From positions 1-64,000 of the forward strand of contig NZ_SMCV01000013.1 in NCBI RefSeq assembly GCF_004342285.1: a DNA stretch of 64,000 bases, given 5' to 3'. The translations under genes and the position numbers were made by a program. The notes beneath the pieces are model-generated. The model had not been told where the DNA came from. It saw only the letters and a program-made list of their open reading frames with translations, and did not search any database. Shown here in pieces: positions 1 to 8,200 of the stretch. The DNA comes from Klebsiella sp. BIGb0138. Its GTDB lineage: Bacteria; Pseudomonadota; Gammaproteobacteria; Enterobacterales; Enterobacteriaceae. Position 1 is the stretch's first letter; each line of letters begins with the position of its first letter.

Positions 1-608
1 AGATTCGCCGGGTTGAATCGTTGACTGATGTCCCCGCCGATTTCCCACGGATTATCGCGACTTGGAACGCCGTTATGGACGTGGTCACCGGCTTCCTGGG
101 TCTCTTTAGTGCCGAGGTCGGTTGCAGTCGAAGAGGCGTTGTGTGCGTGCGATTTCACGCTGTCCGCTTCAAGACTCAGCAGCGCACGACCGGATGACGG
201 TAAGCCTTTAATGGTCTGTCCACGCATATCGGGGAGCACTAAAGACGGATACGCTGCCGCGAGTTTAGGGTACGTCACGCCGTCAAACGACTGGCCGACC
301 ATCAGGCCGAATCCGGCAGGTGCTGTCGAACCGGGCCACGGATAGGGGATGCCGACCGGCATCATATAGTCTGTGGACATTAAACGAATGGCCTGAGCAA
401 ACTGATCCAGCTCGTTTTTATTCGGCGTGATACCGGCGAGAGATAAGACATTCAACATCTCAGCCTGAATAATGTTGTACCAGTCTGCGCCGGGATACGT
501 CGGCTCAATACCTTCCCCCCCTTCGGTAAACCACCGGGGCTGGGTAAACATCACGGGGAGGGTTGGCGGCATCTCAGCAGCCGCGCTTAAATTATCGATG
601 TGATACAT
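1..608 (-). CDS. Phage tail fibre protein, N-terminal part (runs off the window)
   Basis: I translated this by hand; the gene begins with ATG at 608, overlapping the TAA of the gp48-like gene (TAATG). The first 200 or so residues are visible. Residues about 90-150 read like a phage tail collar domain (start [12 protein letters not shown], then a conserved [11 protein letters not shown]). Two H-x-H motifs follow (SHAHN and DHVHNG), which are common in tail fibres of this kind and are often metal-binding. The protein would form the distal fibre that recognises the host surface. The C-terminal receptor-binding part and any chaperone gene are outside the window. Its place after the gp48-like gene fits Mu gpS. 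Confidence 0.85.
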   Translation of the reverse strand, partial: MYHIDNLSAAAEMPPTLPVMFTQPRWFTEGGEGIEPTYPGADWYNIIQAEMLNVLSLAGITPNKNELDQFAQAIRLMSTDYMMPVGIPYPWPGSTAPAGFGLMVGQSFDGVTYPKLAAAYPSLVLPDMRGQTIKGLPSSGRALLSLEADSVKSHAHNASSTATDLGTKETQEAGDHVHNGVPSRDNPWEIGGDISQRFNPAN

Positions 609-1192
609 TAATTCACCTCAAATATATATTCGTACCCGGTTCCGGAGAGTCGATATTTCGTTAATACGCATTCCAGCATCTGGGTGTGATATTCAATTAA
701 TGGCGTCAGCACATCCTCAATGACTGTGAAACGAGTAACCGGCGTATCTTTTACCGTCACAACCAGTAAAAACCGGTAGCGTTTAGGCCATATTCTGGCC
801 ATGCAATTACGCAGACAGTGATGAGGTAAAACCTGTTTCACTTCGATGTTGAAGCCCAGCGCAGCGGCTACGCCCTCAATCTGCCACGGAGCCAGACCGC
901 CTTTGCGGTGATATTTCTCGACGACAGCTGCCCGGCGAACCAGAAAATCATCATTGGGGATATTGCACTCCGGGAGCCCCAGATAGGTTTCCCATTCGGG
1001 CAACAGCTGGACCGTCGTCTCCGGGCGCATCTCCTGCAGCAGGAGGTCCGCATTTACTTCAAGGCGGTTTAAACGTGGGCTGAGGGCCTTTATAAGTGCC
1101 GTTAAATCCGCGTTCTCATCACGGGGCCATGCGCGACCTCGGGGCATATTTTGCTGCAGGACGTCCTGCCATTCCGTTACGCTGTGAGCCAT
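608..1192 (-). CDS. Mu gp48-like baseplate/tail protein (DUF2313 family)
   Basis: This 194-aa protein starts [19 protein letters not shown] and has the pattern of the DUF2313/YmfQ family that sits between baseplate protein J and the tail fibre in Mu-like phages: an N-terminal PRGRAWPRD segment, then [13 protein letters not shown]. It overlaps the end of the gp47-like gene by 16 bases, typical of translational coupling in this operon. In Mu the gp48 product is needed for baseplate and fibre attachment. I assign it by family resemblance and position. Confidence 0.85.
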   Translation of the reverse strand: MAHSVTEWQDVLQQNMPRGRAWPRDENADLTALIKALSPRLNRLEVNADLLLQEMRPETTVQLLPEWETYLGLPECNIPNDDFLVRRAAVVEKYHRKGGLAPWQIEGVAAALGFNIEVKQVLPHHCLRNCMARIWPKRYRFLLVVTVKDTPVTRFTVIEDVLTPLIEYHTQMLECVLTKYRLSGTGYEYIFEVN

Positions 1193-2250
1193 GTGATATC
1201 CCCGATAGTGATGAGTTCGTTATTCTCACTGGTGATATCGGCGCTGATGTCCAGCGTATAATCGGTGACGCCCGTCGCCGTACCGATGGCCGTTCGCAGG
1301 CTCGACAGCAGTAAGGTCGCGTTCGGTGACAGCGTCTGCTGCAACGCAATCAGGTTGGCCTCAGTGGCCTGGCGCGTCTCCGACGTGTCAGGTATAAGTC
1401 GGATCGAAGGATTAACCGGTTTAAGCGTCAGGGTAATAATCCAGGCCTCAATACCGCCCGGCTTCCCGACAAAATTTCCCGTGGCGGGGTCAGGATGACG
1501 GAACAGATATTCATTCATCTGTTCCCGGTCTGTCGCGGTCGGAGTGATATCGGGGCGGCTGTCATAGACCCACGCCAGCCCGACAGTGGCACTCCCGTGC
1601 CACGAGTCCCACGACCACGCACGTGAAACACCAGGCATCTCACGCGCCCAGATAACGTAATCGTGAACCGCGCCGCCCACTGGCGGGTTACGCTTACGAA
1701 ACAGCAGGCGGTCAAGCAGTTCGTGGATTGGCTCAATATCTGTCCCGCCGGTAATACCGCTGGCCGCGACTGTTCCTACGCTCTCAACACCCGGAATCGG
1801 TGACACCAGCGTTAGCTCAGTCCCTGCATCGAGATTGCCTGATGCGCCGACGTCGTCGGCCTGAATGGTAACGGTCTGGATATTGTTCACCGGCGCACCG
1901 GCTTTAATCACGTGATAGCCCGCATTGTTACTGAACTGCATTTCCGTGTTCAGTGGAATGGGCCGGGAGCCTTTAAAGGTCACCAGTCCGGCGGCGGAGG
2001 TCGCTGCTTTACGAATAACCCCTTCAGAGTTGGCAATATTAATAATGGTCTGATCGTCGGATTTAACGGTGGGAACAACCTGATCCGCAATCCACGACTG
2101 GTAATCGTAAACATCGCGTACTGCGCTACTGAATGAGGTATTCAGCGCACGCTCAACCCCTACAGGCGGGAGCTTTTCATCAAGACCGATTTCTATATCC
2201 TGCTCACCGGTTTTAATTAACTGTCGTAACGTGGGTACATTAAATGGCAT
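1177..2250 (-). CDS. Baseplate J-like protein (Mu gp47-like)
   Basis: This 357-aa protein starts MPFNVPTLRQLIKTGEQDIE. It has the expected length and features of the baseplate J family: an N-terminal region with VRDVYDYQSWIADQV, a central GGTDIEPIHELLDRLLFRKRNPP segment and a C-terminal Asp/Thr-rich domain ending in ITWLTA. Proteins of this family form the wedge ring that joins the contractile sheath to the fibre network. It overlaps gp46-like and gp48-like at its two ends, so the three are co-translated. Confidence 0.9.
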   Translation of the reverse strand: MPFNVPTLRQLIKTGEQDIEIGLDEKLPPVGVERALNTSFSSAVRDVYDYQSWIADQVVPTVKSDDQTIINIANSEGVIRKAATSAAGLVTFKGSRPIPLNTEMQFSNNAGYHVIKAGAPVNNIQTVTIQADDVGASGNLDAGTELTLVSPIPGVESVGTVAASGITGGTDIEPIHELLDRLLFRKRNPPVGGAVHDYVIWAREMPGVSRAWSWDSWHGSATVGLAWVYDSRPDITPTATDREQMNEYLFRHPDPATGNFVGKPGGIEAWIITLTLKPVNPSIRLIPDTSETRQATEANLIALQQTLSPNATLLLSSLRTAIGTATGVTDYTLDISADITSENNELITIGDITWLTA

Positions 2251-2689
2251 TCTCGACCGCCTCCCAGCGTTTTTTAATTTCTACGGTGAGTTGGGTTTTA
2301 TCCGGCCGGGTCAGAATGATATTTAATGCCAGCCAGTTCATTCGCGGAATAGTCGCAGTTACCTTTGCATTTCTGGCATAGCCATAACGCAATAAAGGCT
2401 GCATCGCTAACTGAGCGTAATTCTCAGCCTTCATGCGGATTTCTTCGGTCAGTTTTTCGCGGTCAATGAGCCAGAGTTTTGAACCCCACGCAAAATCGCT
2501 GAAGGTATTGCCGGGCCAGCCGCGACGGTCATCAGTGCCATCGGGTATCTCGTCGCTGGTATCGGCCCGCGCATCAGTAAACAGGCAGATATACACCAAA
2601 GAAACAAGGCCCTCGTCAAACGAAAGGCCATTGTGTTCAATCTCTATATCTCCACCTGCGGGCAGGTGCCAGTTTATTCTGATGGTCAT
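2240..2689 (-). CDS. Mu gp46-like baseplate protein
   Basis: This 149-aa protein lies between the spike (gp45-like) and J-like genes, the position of gp46 in Mu. The central sequence GWPGNTFSDFAWGSKLWLIDR and the following helix-rich half match the GP46 family, a baseplate wedge component related to T4 gp25. The start overlaps the stop of the spike gene by 4 bases and the end overlaps the J-like gene. Confidence 0.87.
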   Translation of the reverse strand: MTIRINWHLPAGGDIEIEHNGLSFDEGLVSLVYICLFTDARADTSDEIPDGTDDRRGWPGNTFSDFAWGSKLWLIDREKLTEEIRMKAENYAQLAMQPLLRYGYARNAKVTATIPRMNWLALNIILTRPDKTQLTVEIKKRWEAVENAI

Positions 2690-3225
2690 AAGGGTTTAGT
2701 CGTGTCTTCACCGTCACCATCCTTATGAATATGGTCAAGGAAACTTTTTCCTTTAACCTGAATATCTTCACTAAAAGAAGTTGGGCCGGTGATATTTATC
2801 TGTTTACCGATAATGTCACAGCTCTCTTCGGCAACCACATTTACCGTCTTCCCTGTTATTTCAATCACGCCATTCTTTTTCAGACGAATAATATGACCTT
2901 CCTGATGATAAAGAATAACGTCGCCTTCCTCGCCGCCACGAGGGCGACTCCCTTTGTCCTCGACGGCGATGGCCACCAGACCGCCGCGACGGCCACCCAC
3001 AGCAACAACAATGGCCTCAGACCCAGCAGGCGGGACGCTGGAAAAGCCATAGTTCTGGAAGCGTTCGACGTCGTCATTGGTCTCATCGGCCAGCGACTGC
3101 ACCTGCAGGTTTTGCCGTCCGAGGCTGTCCGTCACGATACGGACCAGCGCCCGGTCCACCATCAGGCGCAGACGTCGGCCCAGTTCAGCAAACGAGCGTC
3201 CGATATTCGCGTCTTTCAGTCCCAT
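2686..3225 (-). CDS. Tail spike / baseplate V protein (Mu gp45-like)
   Basis: This 179-aa protein has an N-terminal OB-fold-like part (residues about 15-110) and a C-terminal repetitive part (KNGVIEITGKTVNVVAEE) that reads as a triple-stranded beta-helix. It ends with FLDHIHKDGDGEDTT. The H-I-H motif near the C-terminus is the H-x-H signature that binds an iron ion at the tip of Mu gp45 and P2 gpV spikes. The trimer is expected to pierce the outer membrane when the sheath contracts. It overlaps gpP-like and gp46-like neighbours. Confidence 0.92.
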   Translation of the reverse strand: MGLKDANIGRSFAELGRRLRLMVDRALVRIVTDSLGRQNLQVQSLADETNDDVERFQNYGFSSVPPAGSEAIVVAVGGRRGGLVAIAVEDKGSRPRGGEEGDVILYHQEGHIIRLKKNGVIEITGKTVNVVAEESCDIIGKQINITGPTSFSEDIQVKGKSFLDHIHKDGDGEDTTKPL

Positions 3226-4307
3226 GTCGCCCCCACGGTCGTTTTCGACTTCGCTTTTTTCCCTTTCGCTTTAGCCTTCTGGGACGGCATATCCAGCGAC
3301 TCAGGCGGGGCCAGGGTCAGTACCGTCAGACGGCCGCTGTCACCTTCCATGAAGGAAACAGCCTTAATCAACCAGGTGACGTCGAGCTGTTGGATGGCGT
3401 CGGTTACCTTCACCAGCCGGTTGGTCTGCCACAGCGGACTGCTGATGCCGTTCTCCCGCCAGCCTGCCACGGTGATTTCGGTGGTGTTGGATTCTCCCAG
3501 CACATAAGCCTTATGCCACTCACCACGGGCGCTGGCACCGCCGACCGTCAGGCTGTCCTCGTTGACCAGAATCTTCGGACGATAGCGGGTGATCTCCGGG
3601 TCGCTGACCACTGTCTGGCGACCGCCGACCATTTTCACTGGCTGGTCATCCCATGTTGAACCACCCGCACTGGCGGAGCCCTTGACGATGTACTGACTGG
3701 CCCGTTCGCGCCAGCTGAAGCGTCCACGTGCAGCCAGAATATTGTCGCCGAGGGTGAGCGCCACCCCGGCCCGTTGGGTTGATGCGCGGGTGATAACCAG
3801 CCGACCGTAAGCATCTGAGGTCACGAGAACGCCGCGCTGTTTGGCAAGACGGTCGAGCAGTTCAAAGCCGGTTTCACCCTGTTCGAGGGTGATGCTGCCA
3901 AAAGCGTCGCCGGTGTCGGTCTCGTTAACCACCTCGATGCCGTAGGGTTTGCAAATGGTGGCGGCAAGCTGCTCCAGCTTCTGACCTTTCCATTGTCCGG
4001 ATTGATCGACCACCGAGCTGTCCACAAGATCGCCGGTCTTGTCGCGGCCCATAACGCGCAGGGAGACGTTATCCGCGTCATAGCTGGGAATGAAGTCGTC
4101 GATGTAGCCGGTCATGACGCGGTCGCTGCCGATGGAGACCGTGCAGGACTGACCGGGTTTGATGGAGCGCGGCGCGGCAGATGACCATCGGGCGGAGACG
4201 GTCAGGTCAAACTCACCCGCTACGGATTCCAGCGAGCGATTAATGGTCATGTCCGTCCAGCCACCCCAGATCTGACCGTTAACGTTCAGGGTTAACTCTT
4301 CAGTCAT
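3216..4307 (-). CDS. Baseplate hub / tail protein P (Mu gp44-like)
   Basis: This is a 363-aa Mu gpP/P2 gpD-type baseplate hub protein. I chose ATG at 4307 (MTEELTLNVNGQIWGGW); a longer in-frame start at 4322 exists, but 4307 gives the usual short overlap with the stop of the N-like gene. Recognisable parts are WTDMTINRSLESVAGEF near the N-terminus and GFELLDRLAKQRGVLVTSD in the middle, which is conserved in late-control/hub proteins. The C-terminal 30 residues are very Lys-rich (PSQKAKAKGKKAKSK), which may contact the spike or DNA; that part is inference. Confidence 0.88.
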   Translation of the reverse strand: MTEELTLNVNGQIWGGWTDMTINRSLESVAGEFDLTVSARWSSAAPRSIKPGQSCTVSIGSDRVMTGYIDDFIPSYDADNVSLRVMGRDKTGDLVDSSVVDQSGQWKGQKLEQLAATICKPYGIEVVNETDTGDAFGSITLEQGETGFELLDRLAKQRGVLVTSDAYGRLVITRASTQRAGVALTLGDNILAARGRFSWRERASQYIVKGSASAGGSTWDDQPVKMVGGRQTVVSDPEITRYRPKILVNEDSLTVGGASARGEWHKAYVLGESNTTEITVAGWRENGISSPLWQTNRLVKVTDAIQQLDVTWLIKAVSFMEGDSGRLTVLTLAPPESLDMPSQKAKAKGKKAKSKTTVGATWD

Positions 4308-5556
4308 TGCTGATGATCTCAATCGTCTGTGAAGGCGTAATAAACGAGGGATAACGCAGCCGGTTGCGGGTCACCAGCTTGTCACGGTTCTCAGCATCGC
4401 CTGTCTCGCGGTACGCCAGCAGCATCACCGGCACTGTCCGGGCCGGGGTGACGCGGCGCAGCTCTGGCAACTGGACGCTACGGATACGAACATCGTTTAC
4501 CACGGCAAATCGCAACTCACGCAGGGAACGCCATAGATCACGTTGGCCGCTCTCGACGGCATCAGTCGCCATTTCACCGAGCTGTTCAGCCAGTTGGTCG
4601 CCCGTCGTCTGAGCATCCTGACTGGTCTCAAAGAGCGCAGTGGCCACAGTTTCTGCCTGTGCAACCAGCGTGGAGACAAGCACCAGCTGTCTGAAGTCCT
4701 CAATATTGGTCTGCATCGCTTCGGTCGCTTTCTGCGTCGCAACGGGTGTAACACTGCTTGCAAAACCGGTAGAGGCGTTCACGCTGACGTTATCAGCCAG
4801 CGATTTCGTTGCTGCCTGCGCGGCGCGGTCGCCTTCCCACTGGTCATGTAACTGATCGTAAACACGCAGGGCAAACGGTGGCTCTGATACTAGGTCTTTC
4901 ATATCACTGATGAGGTCAACCACATCCCGGATAATTTCCCCCGGCGCGGCTGCGGCAATGCCGGTCAGATCCTTAAACCGGTTGAGCCTGTCCATCCAGT
5001 CATTCAGCTCTCCGGGGAGTGTCGGCAGGTTGCTGATGAGGTTCTGCATATCATCCAGCAGGGTATCCACCATGCTGCCGACACCGTCGAGCGCCGCGAA
5101 ATAATCACCGCTGGCCAGCGCTTCCTTGACCTTATCCGCCGCGCTGAGCGTGGTGGCGCTGGTGTCTTCGGTGCCGGACGGGAACAGCTTCTCGCCAGCC
5201 TCGTACACCTCAAAGGAAATGTAGGCAATACCGCCTTCCTCGGTGGAAAGACGATGCGTGACGCGGCCAACCTGAACCTTCTGCACGCCGAACCACGGAT
5301 GCACCAGCTCACCGGGACCGGCAGTATTGAGCGCCGCCAGCAGACGGTTCATCTGGTCGATGTAGGCGCTGCCGAGCAGGATCGCGTTAATCTGCTGTTG
5401 AGTCAGTGCCGCGCCGTGGTCTTCCGTCCAGCCCACCTCTTTTTTGGGGTAGGCGTGAGGGATAGCACGACGACCGCCAGCGCCCTCGACGTCGCGGAAA
5501 AAGAACGGGACGCCCCGGAATGAGGCATCGCGGAGGTCTTCCCATTTAGTGGCCAT
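4300..5556 (-). CDS. DNA circularisation / tail protein N (Mu gp43-like)
   Basis: This 418-aa protein starts MATKWEDLRDASFRGVPFFF; the motif FRGVPFF followed by GGRRAIPHAYPKKEVGWTED is the hallmark of the DNA circularisation protein N-terminal domain (Mu gpN family). The middle is Ala/Asp-rich and helical. The name comes from Mu, where gpN acts in tail assembly and the ejected protein was linked to circularisation of infecting DNA. It starts immediately at the tape-measure stop and overlaps gpP at its end. Confidence 0.9.
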   Translation of the reverse strand: MATKWEDLRDASFRGVPFFFRDVEGAGGRRAIPHAYPKKEVGWTEDHGAALTQQQINAILLGSAYIDQMNRLLAALNTAGPGELVHPWFGVQKVQVGRVTHRLSTEEGGIAYISFEVYEAGEKLFPSGTEDTSATTLSAADKVKEALASGDYFAALDGVGSMVDTLLDDMQNLISNLPTLPGELNDWMDRLNRFKDLTGIAAAAPGEIIRDVVDLISDMKDLVSEPPFALRVYDQLHDQWEGDRAAQAATKSLADNVSVNASTGFASSVTPVATQKATEAMQTNIEDFRQLVLVSTLVAQAETVATALFETSQDAQTTGDQLAEQLGEMATDAVESGQRDLWRSLRELRFAVVNDVRIRSVQLPELRRVTPARTVPVMLLAYRETGDAENRDKLVTRNRLRYPSFITPSQTIEIISND

Positions 5557-7352
5557 TACTGCTGCTCCATATTACGAACACCGCTGGATGCACTCATGGT
5601 GACACCGGGGGCATTGACCTTAACGCTGGTCACCTGTACCCGATCATCTTTTACGGAGACCTCGATACTGCCTTTTAGCTCAGGCTGCTGCAGGAACGGG
5701 TAGCCCGGCTGGTTTTGCGGCTGCATAGACGCCCACGGCGACGGGTCTTGGTAACCCGCAGGTGACGGCGAGGAAGACGTGAAAAAGTTTTTGATGTCCT
5801 CCCACATCGTTGAACGCTCATTGTTCTGCTGAACCCTTTTAAGGAGTTCTTCGCGTCCCTCGTCCGAAAAAGGGTCCATATCAGTTAACCCCATCAACTT
5901 ACTGGCAATTAACCCACCCCGGGCAAGCATTCCAGGCCAACCTGGAAGGTCGGCGGTAGTATCAAGAAGATCGTTAACCTTATCTTCTCCTGTTCCACCC
6001 AGCCCACCTGCTGGCCAGTTGGTCACATAAACTGGCATTACACCTGAACCAAACACATCAGCGATACCATTAGGTATACCCTTACCTTTATTTGGATTAA
6101 GTACATCCCAGACACCTTTACCAAACTGAAACGCTTTGCGGGCTGCAATAACCCCCCCGACTGCGATGGCGATATTTTTACCAATCTCCAGCCAGTGCTG
6201 GACGGTTTCCTGGTCAACGGAATTAATTGCATCAGCCAGCTCCTGGACTGGTTTAGCGAGATTGCTGTTTGCAAATTTTTTCCAGGTGGTGGTTAGTGCA
6301 GTGACGGCTGATGTGAAATCTTTAGATGCATACTCGGCATCTTTCATAATGCCCTGACCATCGGCCACTACGCCGTTATAGCGTTTGAGGTTCTCCGCAC
6401 CTTTACCGGACGTCACGCTGCTAAGCAACAGGATGCTATCCTGATTAAATCCGGCCCCCAGTAAGCGTGCGCTCTGAGTTTCCGCTCCTTTATTCCCTGA
6501 TTTTTTTGCAATCTCTCCCATCAGTGTTGGCAGTGATCGCATTTTTCCGTCTTTACCGAAAACATTTATGCCATTCCGGCGCAACTCCTTCACAACCTTC
6601 GGAAGCTGCAGATCCCGAATCAGGTTCTCGACTGCAGTAGAGGCAGTGGTCGTATCACCGGTAGCATCGACCGCGCTCTCCAGCGCCACGCCGACGTCCT
6701 TCACGCCCCGTACACCTGTTCCCCCTGCGGCGGCATACATTGAGAACGCTTTTACGCCGCGTTCGGCGATATCCTTCAGTTCAAACGCACCTTCTTTACC
6801 GAGCTGATTCAGGGTATCCATTGCCTGCAGGGTGTCTTTCTCGTTGCTCAGGTTAAACTTTGTGAACTGAGAGAAGAGTCCCCCGATACTTTCACCATCA
6901 GCACCTGACGCAGCGATAGACGGTGCTATGATGTTTCGGTTCTTATAGCCGTAATCAATATCACCAGTCACCGTCCCGACTTTCTCAATCGCGCTGACCA
7001 CTTCGCTGTCATCGACACGAAACTTGATCGCAGCATCCTGCATACCGCCAAACATCTCGGACATTTCTTTTTTGGTCTTCTCTGCTGCCAGTCCCATACG
7101 TGTGATGCGGCGATCTGTCGCGGCAAAGTCTCTCAACATGGCACCACCGGCAAAACCGGCAATCATGGTGGTATAGCGATTGCCCAGAGCATCCAGACCA
7201 CGACCAGCCGCCGCCGTCGTGGCTTTGACAACCGACATTGCCCGCTGATTTGTACGGGCGAACTCGGACATGTTGGCCCCGTACTGGCGGGCTTTGGCTG
7301 TCAGGTTACCTGCCAGATTGATGAGTATTTCAGTGGTGAGGCGGTTTGCCAT
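5556..7352 (-). CDS. Tail tape measure protein
   Basis: This 598-aa protein follows the 41/42 chaperone pair, the invariable place of the tape measure. It has a helical N-terminus (residues 1-100), long Ala/Lys-rich stretches, and a hydrophobic region (residues about 390-405, IAIAVGGVIAARKAF) that could be a membrane segment used at DNA injection. It is a TP901-type tape measure by appearance. The length predicts a tail of roughly 80-90 nm under the usual 1.5 angstrom per residue rule. The start overlaps the frameshifted 42 product by 23 bases. Confidence 0.9.
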   Translation of the reverse strand: MANRLTTEILINLAGNLTAKARQYGANMSEFARTNQRAMSVVKATTAAAGRGLDALGNRYTTMIAGFAGGAMLRDFAATDRRITRMGLAAEKTKKEMSEMFGGMQDAAIKFRVDDSEVVSAIEKVGTVTGDIDYGYKNRNIIAPSIAASGADGESIGGLFSQFTKFNLSNEKDTLQAMDTLNQLGKEGAFELKDIAERGVKAFSMYAAAGGTGVRGVKDVGVALESAVDATGDTTTASTAVENLIRDLQLPKVVKELRRNGINVFGKDGKMRSLPTLMGEIAKKSGNKGAETQSARLLGAGFNQDSILLLSSVTSGKGAENLKRYNGVVADGQGIMKDAEYASKDFTSAVTALTTTWKKFANSNLAKPVQELADAINSVDQETVQHWLEIGKNIAIAVGGVIAARKAFQFGKGVWDVLNPNKGKGIPNGIADVFGSGVMPVYVTNWPAGGLGGTGEDKVNDLLDTTADLPGWPGMLARGGLIASKLMGLTDMDPFSDEGREELLKRVQQNNERSTMWEDIKNFFTSSSPSPAGYQDPSPWASMQPQNQPGYPFLQQPELKGSIEVSVKDDRVQVTSVKVNAPGVTMSASSGVRNMEQQ

Positions 7353-7834
7353 GTTGCTTCCTCAGCTGCTCTGTCAGGCGCAGCAGCTGCCGTAGTGGCA
7401 ACTGCTGCAGGTAGGACATATCAAAACGTTGGGACAAATTGACGATGAGATTACTGAGCGCCGTCGCCAGCGGCACCAGGTCGCCCCCGCGATGCGGTCT
7501 CCGAAAGCAGGTCATCGAGTGCGGCAGCTTTACTGCTGAGTAACTCCAGGTCCTCCGGGTGAAAGGCGTAGATTTGCTTGAGGGACAATGGCCCCGGAAT
7601 CTCACCCACAGAGGCAATTTGACGCCGCAGCATACCCAGCCCCATCAGCACCTCAGAGCAGTACGCTACGGCCTTGCCGTTCTCCCCGATAACCACGCGC
7701 TCGGCCTCCAGCTGAGCATCGATGACGTCTTTTGAGGTCAGCTCGCGAAAGGTAACGGTACGGTGCTGCATCTCATCGTCAGTACCTTTACCGGTGACGT
7801 AGCCGTGAATTAACGTCAGTGTCATCTGCGCCAT
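7330..7834 (-). CDS. Tail assembly chaperone, -2 frameshift product (Mu gp41-42-like)
   Basis: Frame 0 runs to codon GGG inside CGG-GGG-CGA. If the peptidyl-tRNA slips back two bases it re-pairs perfectly with GGG, and the next codons read GGC-GAC-CTG. The protein then continues as GDLVPLATALSNLIVNLSQR and ends ...KQHGKPPHH at 7330. The extension has about 50 residues, lacks its own ribosome site and overlaps the tape measure start, as expected for the 42 domain that binds the tape measure. Mu is reported to use a -2 shift at the equivalent place. Junction: after 7484, re-reading from 7486 on the minus strand. Confidence 0.82.
7451..7834 (-). CDS. Tail assembly chaperone, unshifted form (Mu gp41-like)
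   Basis: This 127-aa protein (start MAQMTLTLIHGYVTGKGTDD) lies between the tail tube and tape measure genes, where Mu-like phages encode the first tail assembly chaperone. It contains the FRELTSKDVIDAQLEAERVV segment of the Mu gp41/E tail chaperone family. Translation in frame 0 ends at 7451; a GGGGG run at 7484-7488 allows a -2 shift that yields the longer product. The short form is expected to be the abundant one. Confidence 0.88.
   Translation of the reverse strand: MAQMTLTLIHGYVTGKGTDDEMQHRTVTFRELTSKDVIDAQLEAERVVIGENGKAVAYCSEVLMGLGMLRRQIASVGEIPGPLSLKQIYAFHPEDLELLSSKAAALDDLLSETASRGRPGAAGDGAQ
7481..7490 (-). other. -2 ribosomal frameshift site in tail chaperone gene
   Basis: On the minus strand this reads GCGGGGGCGA. 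Five consecutive G residues (7484-7488) let tRNA-Gly re-pair two bases back. The downstream open frame is the second chaperone domain. This is directly visible; use of the site is inferred from the conserved Mu arrangement. Confidence 0.8.
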
Positions 7835-7837
7835 GCT

Positions 7838-8191
7838 TTATACCTTCACCAGTTTGGTGCCGATAAAGTTGGCGCTGATGGTGCCAGCGTCTTCATCCAG
7901 CGTCGCCGGGTTGTCGGTGGCCGCACCGGTCATCATGTAGGTCAGACCGTTGTCTCCTTCGAACATCACCGTCACGTCTTCCCAGTTGCTGATTTCGATA
8001 ACGTCCATATCCTGCGCGGCCGCGATAGTCATCTGGATCGAGGGACCGGCCATCTTGCGGGAGTTCCCCCAGACCTTTCCGCCCCCCATATGCTGGGTGC
8101 GGGCATAGCCCCCCGGATTGAGGGTGGATTTACCCTCGGTTTTGATTTCGCGGCCATTAATACGGATGGCCGCCATACCCAGAATGCTCAT
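7838..8191 (-). CDS. Tail tube protein (Mu gpM / gp40-like)
   Basis: This 117-aa protein follows the sheath gene directly, as gpM does in Mu. The N-terminal AAIRINGREIKTEGKSTLNP and the ISNWEDVTVMFEGDNG segment are typical of Mu-type tube proteins. Hexamers stack to form the inner tube that is driven through the envelope. The gene ends 3 bases before the chaperone start. Confidence 0.9.
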   Translation of the reverse strand: MSILGMAAIRINGREIKTEGKSTLNPGGYARTQHMGGGKVWGNSRKMAGPSIQMTIAAAQDMDVIEISNWEDVTVMFEGDNGLTYMMTGAATDNPATLDEDAGTISANFIGTKLVKV

Positions 8192-8200
8192 AAAGGCTCC

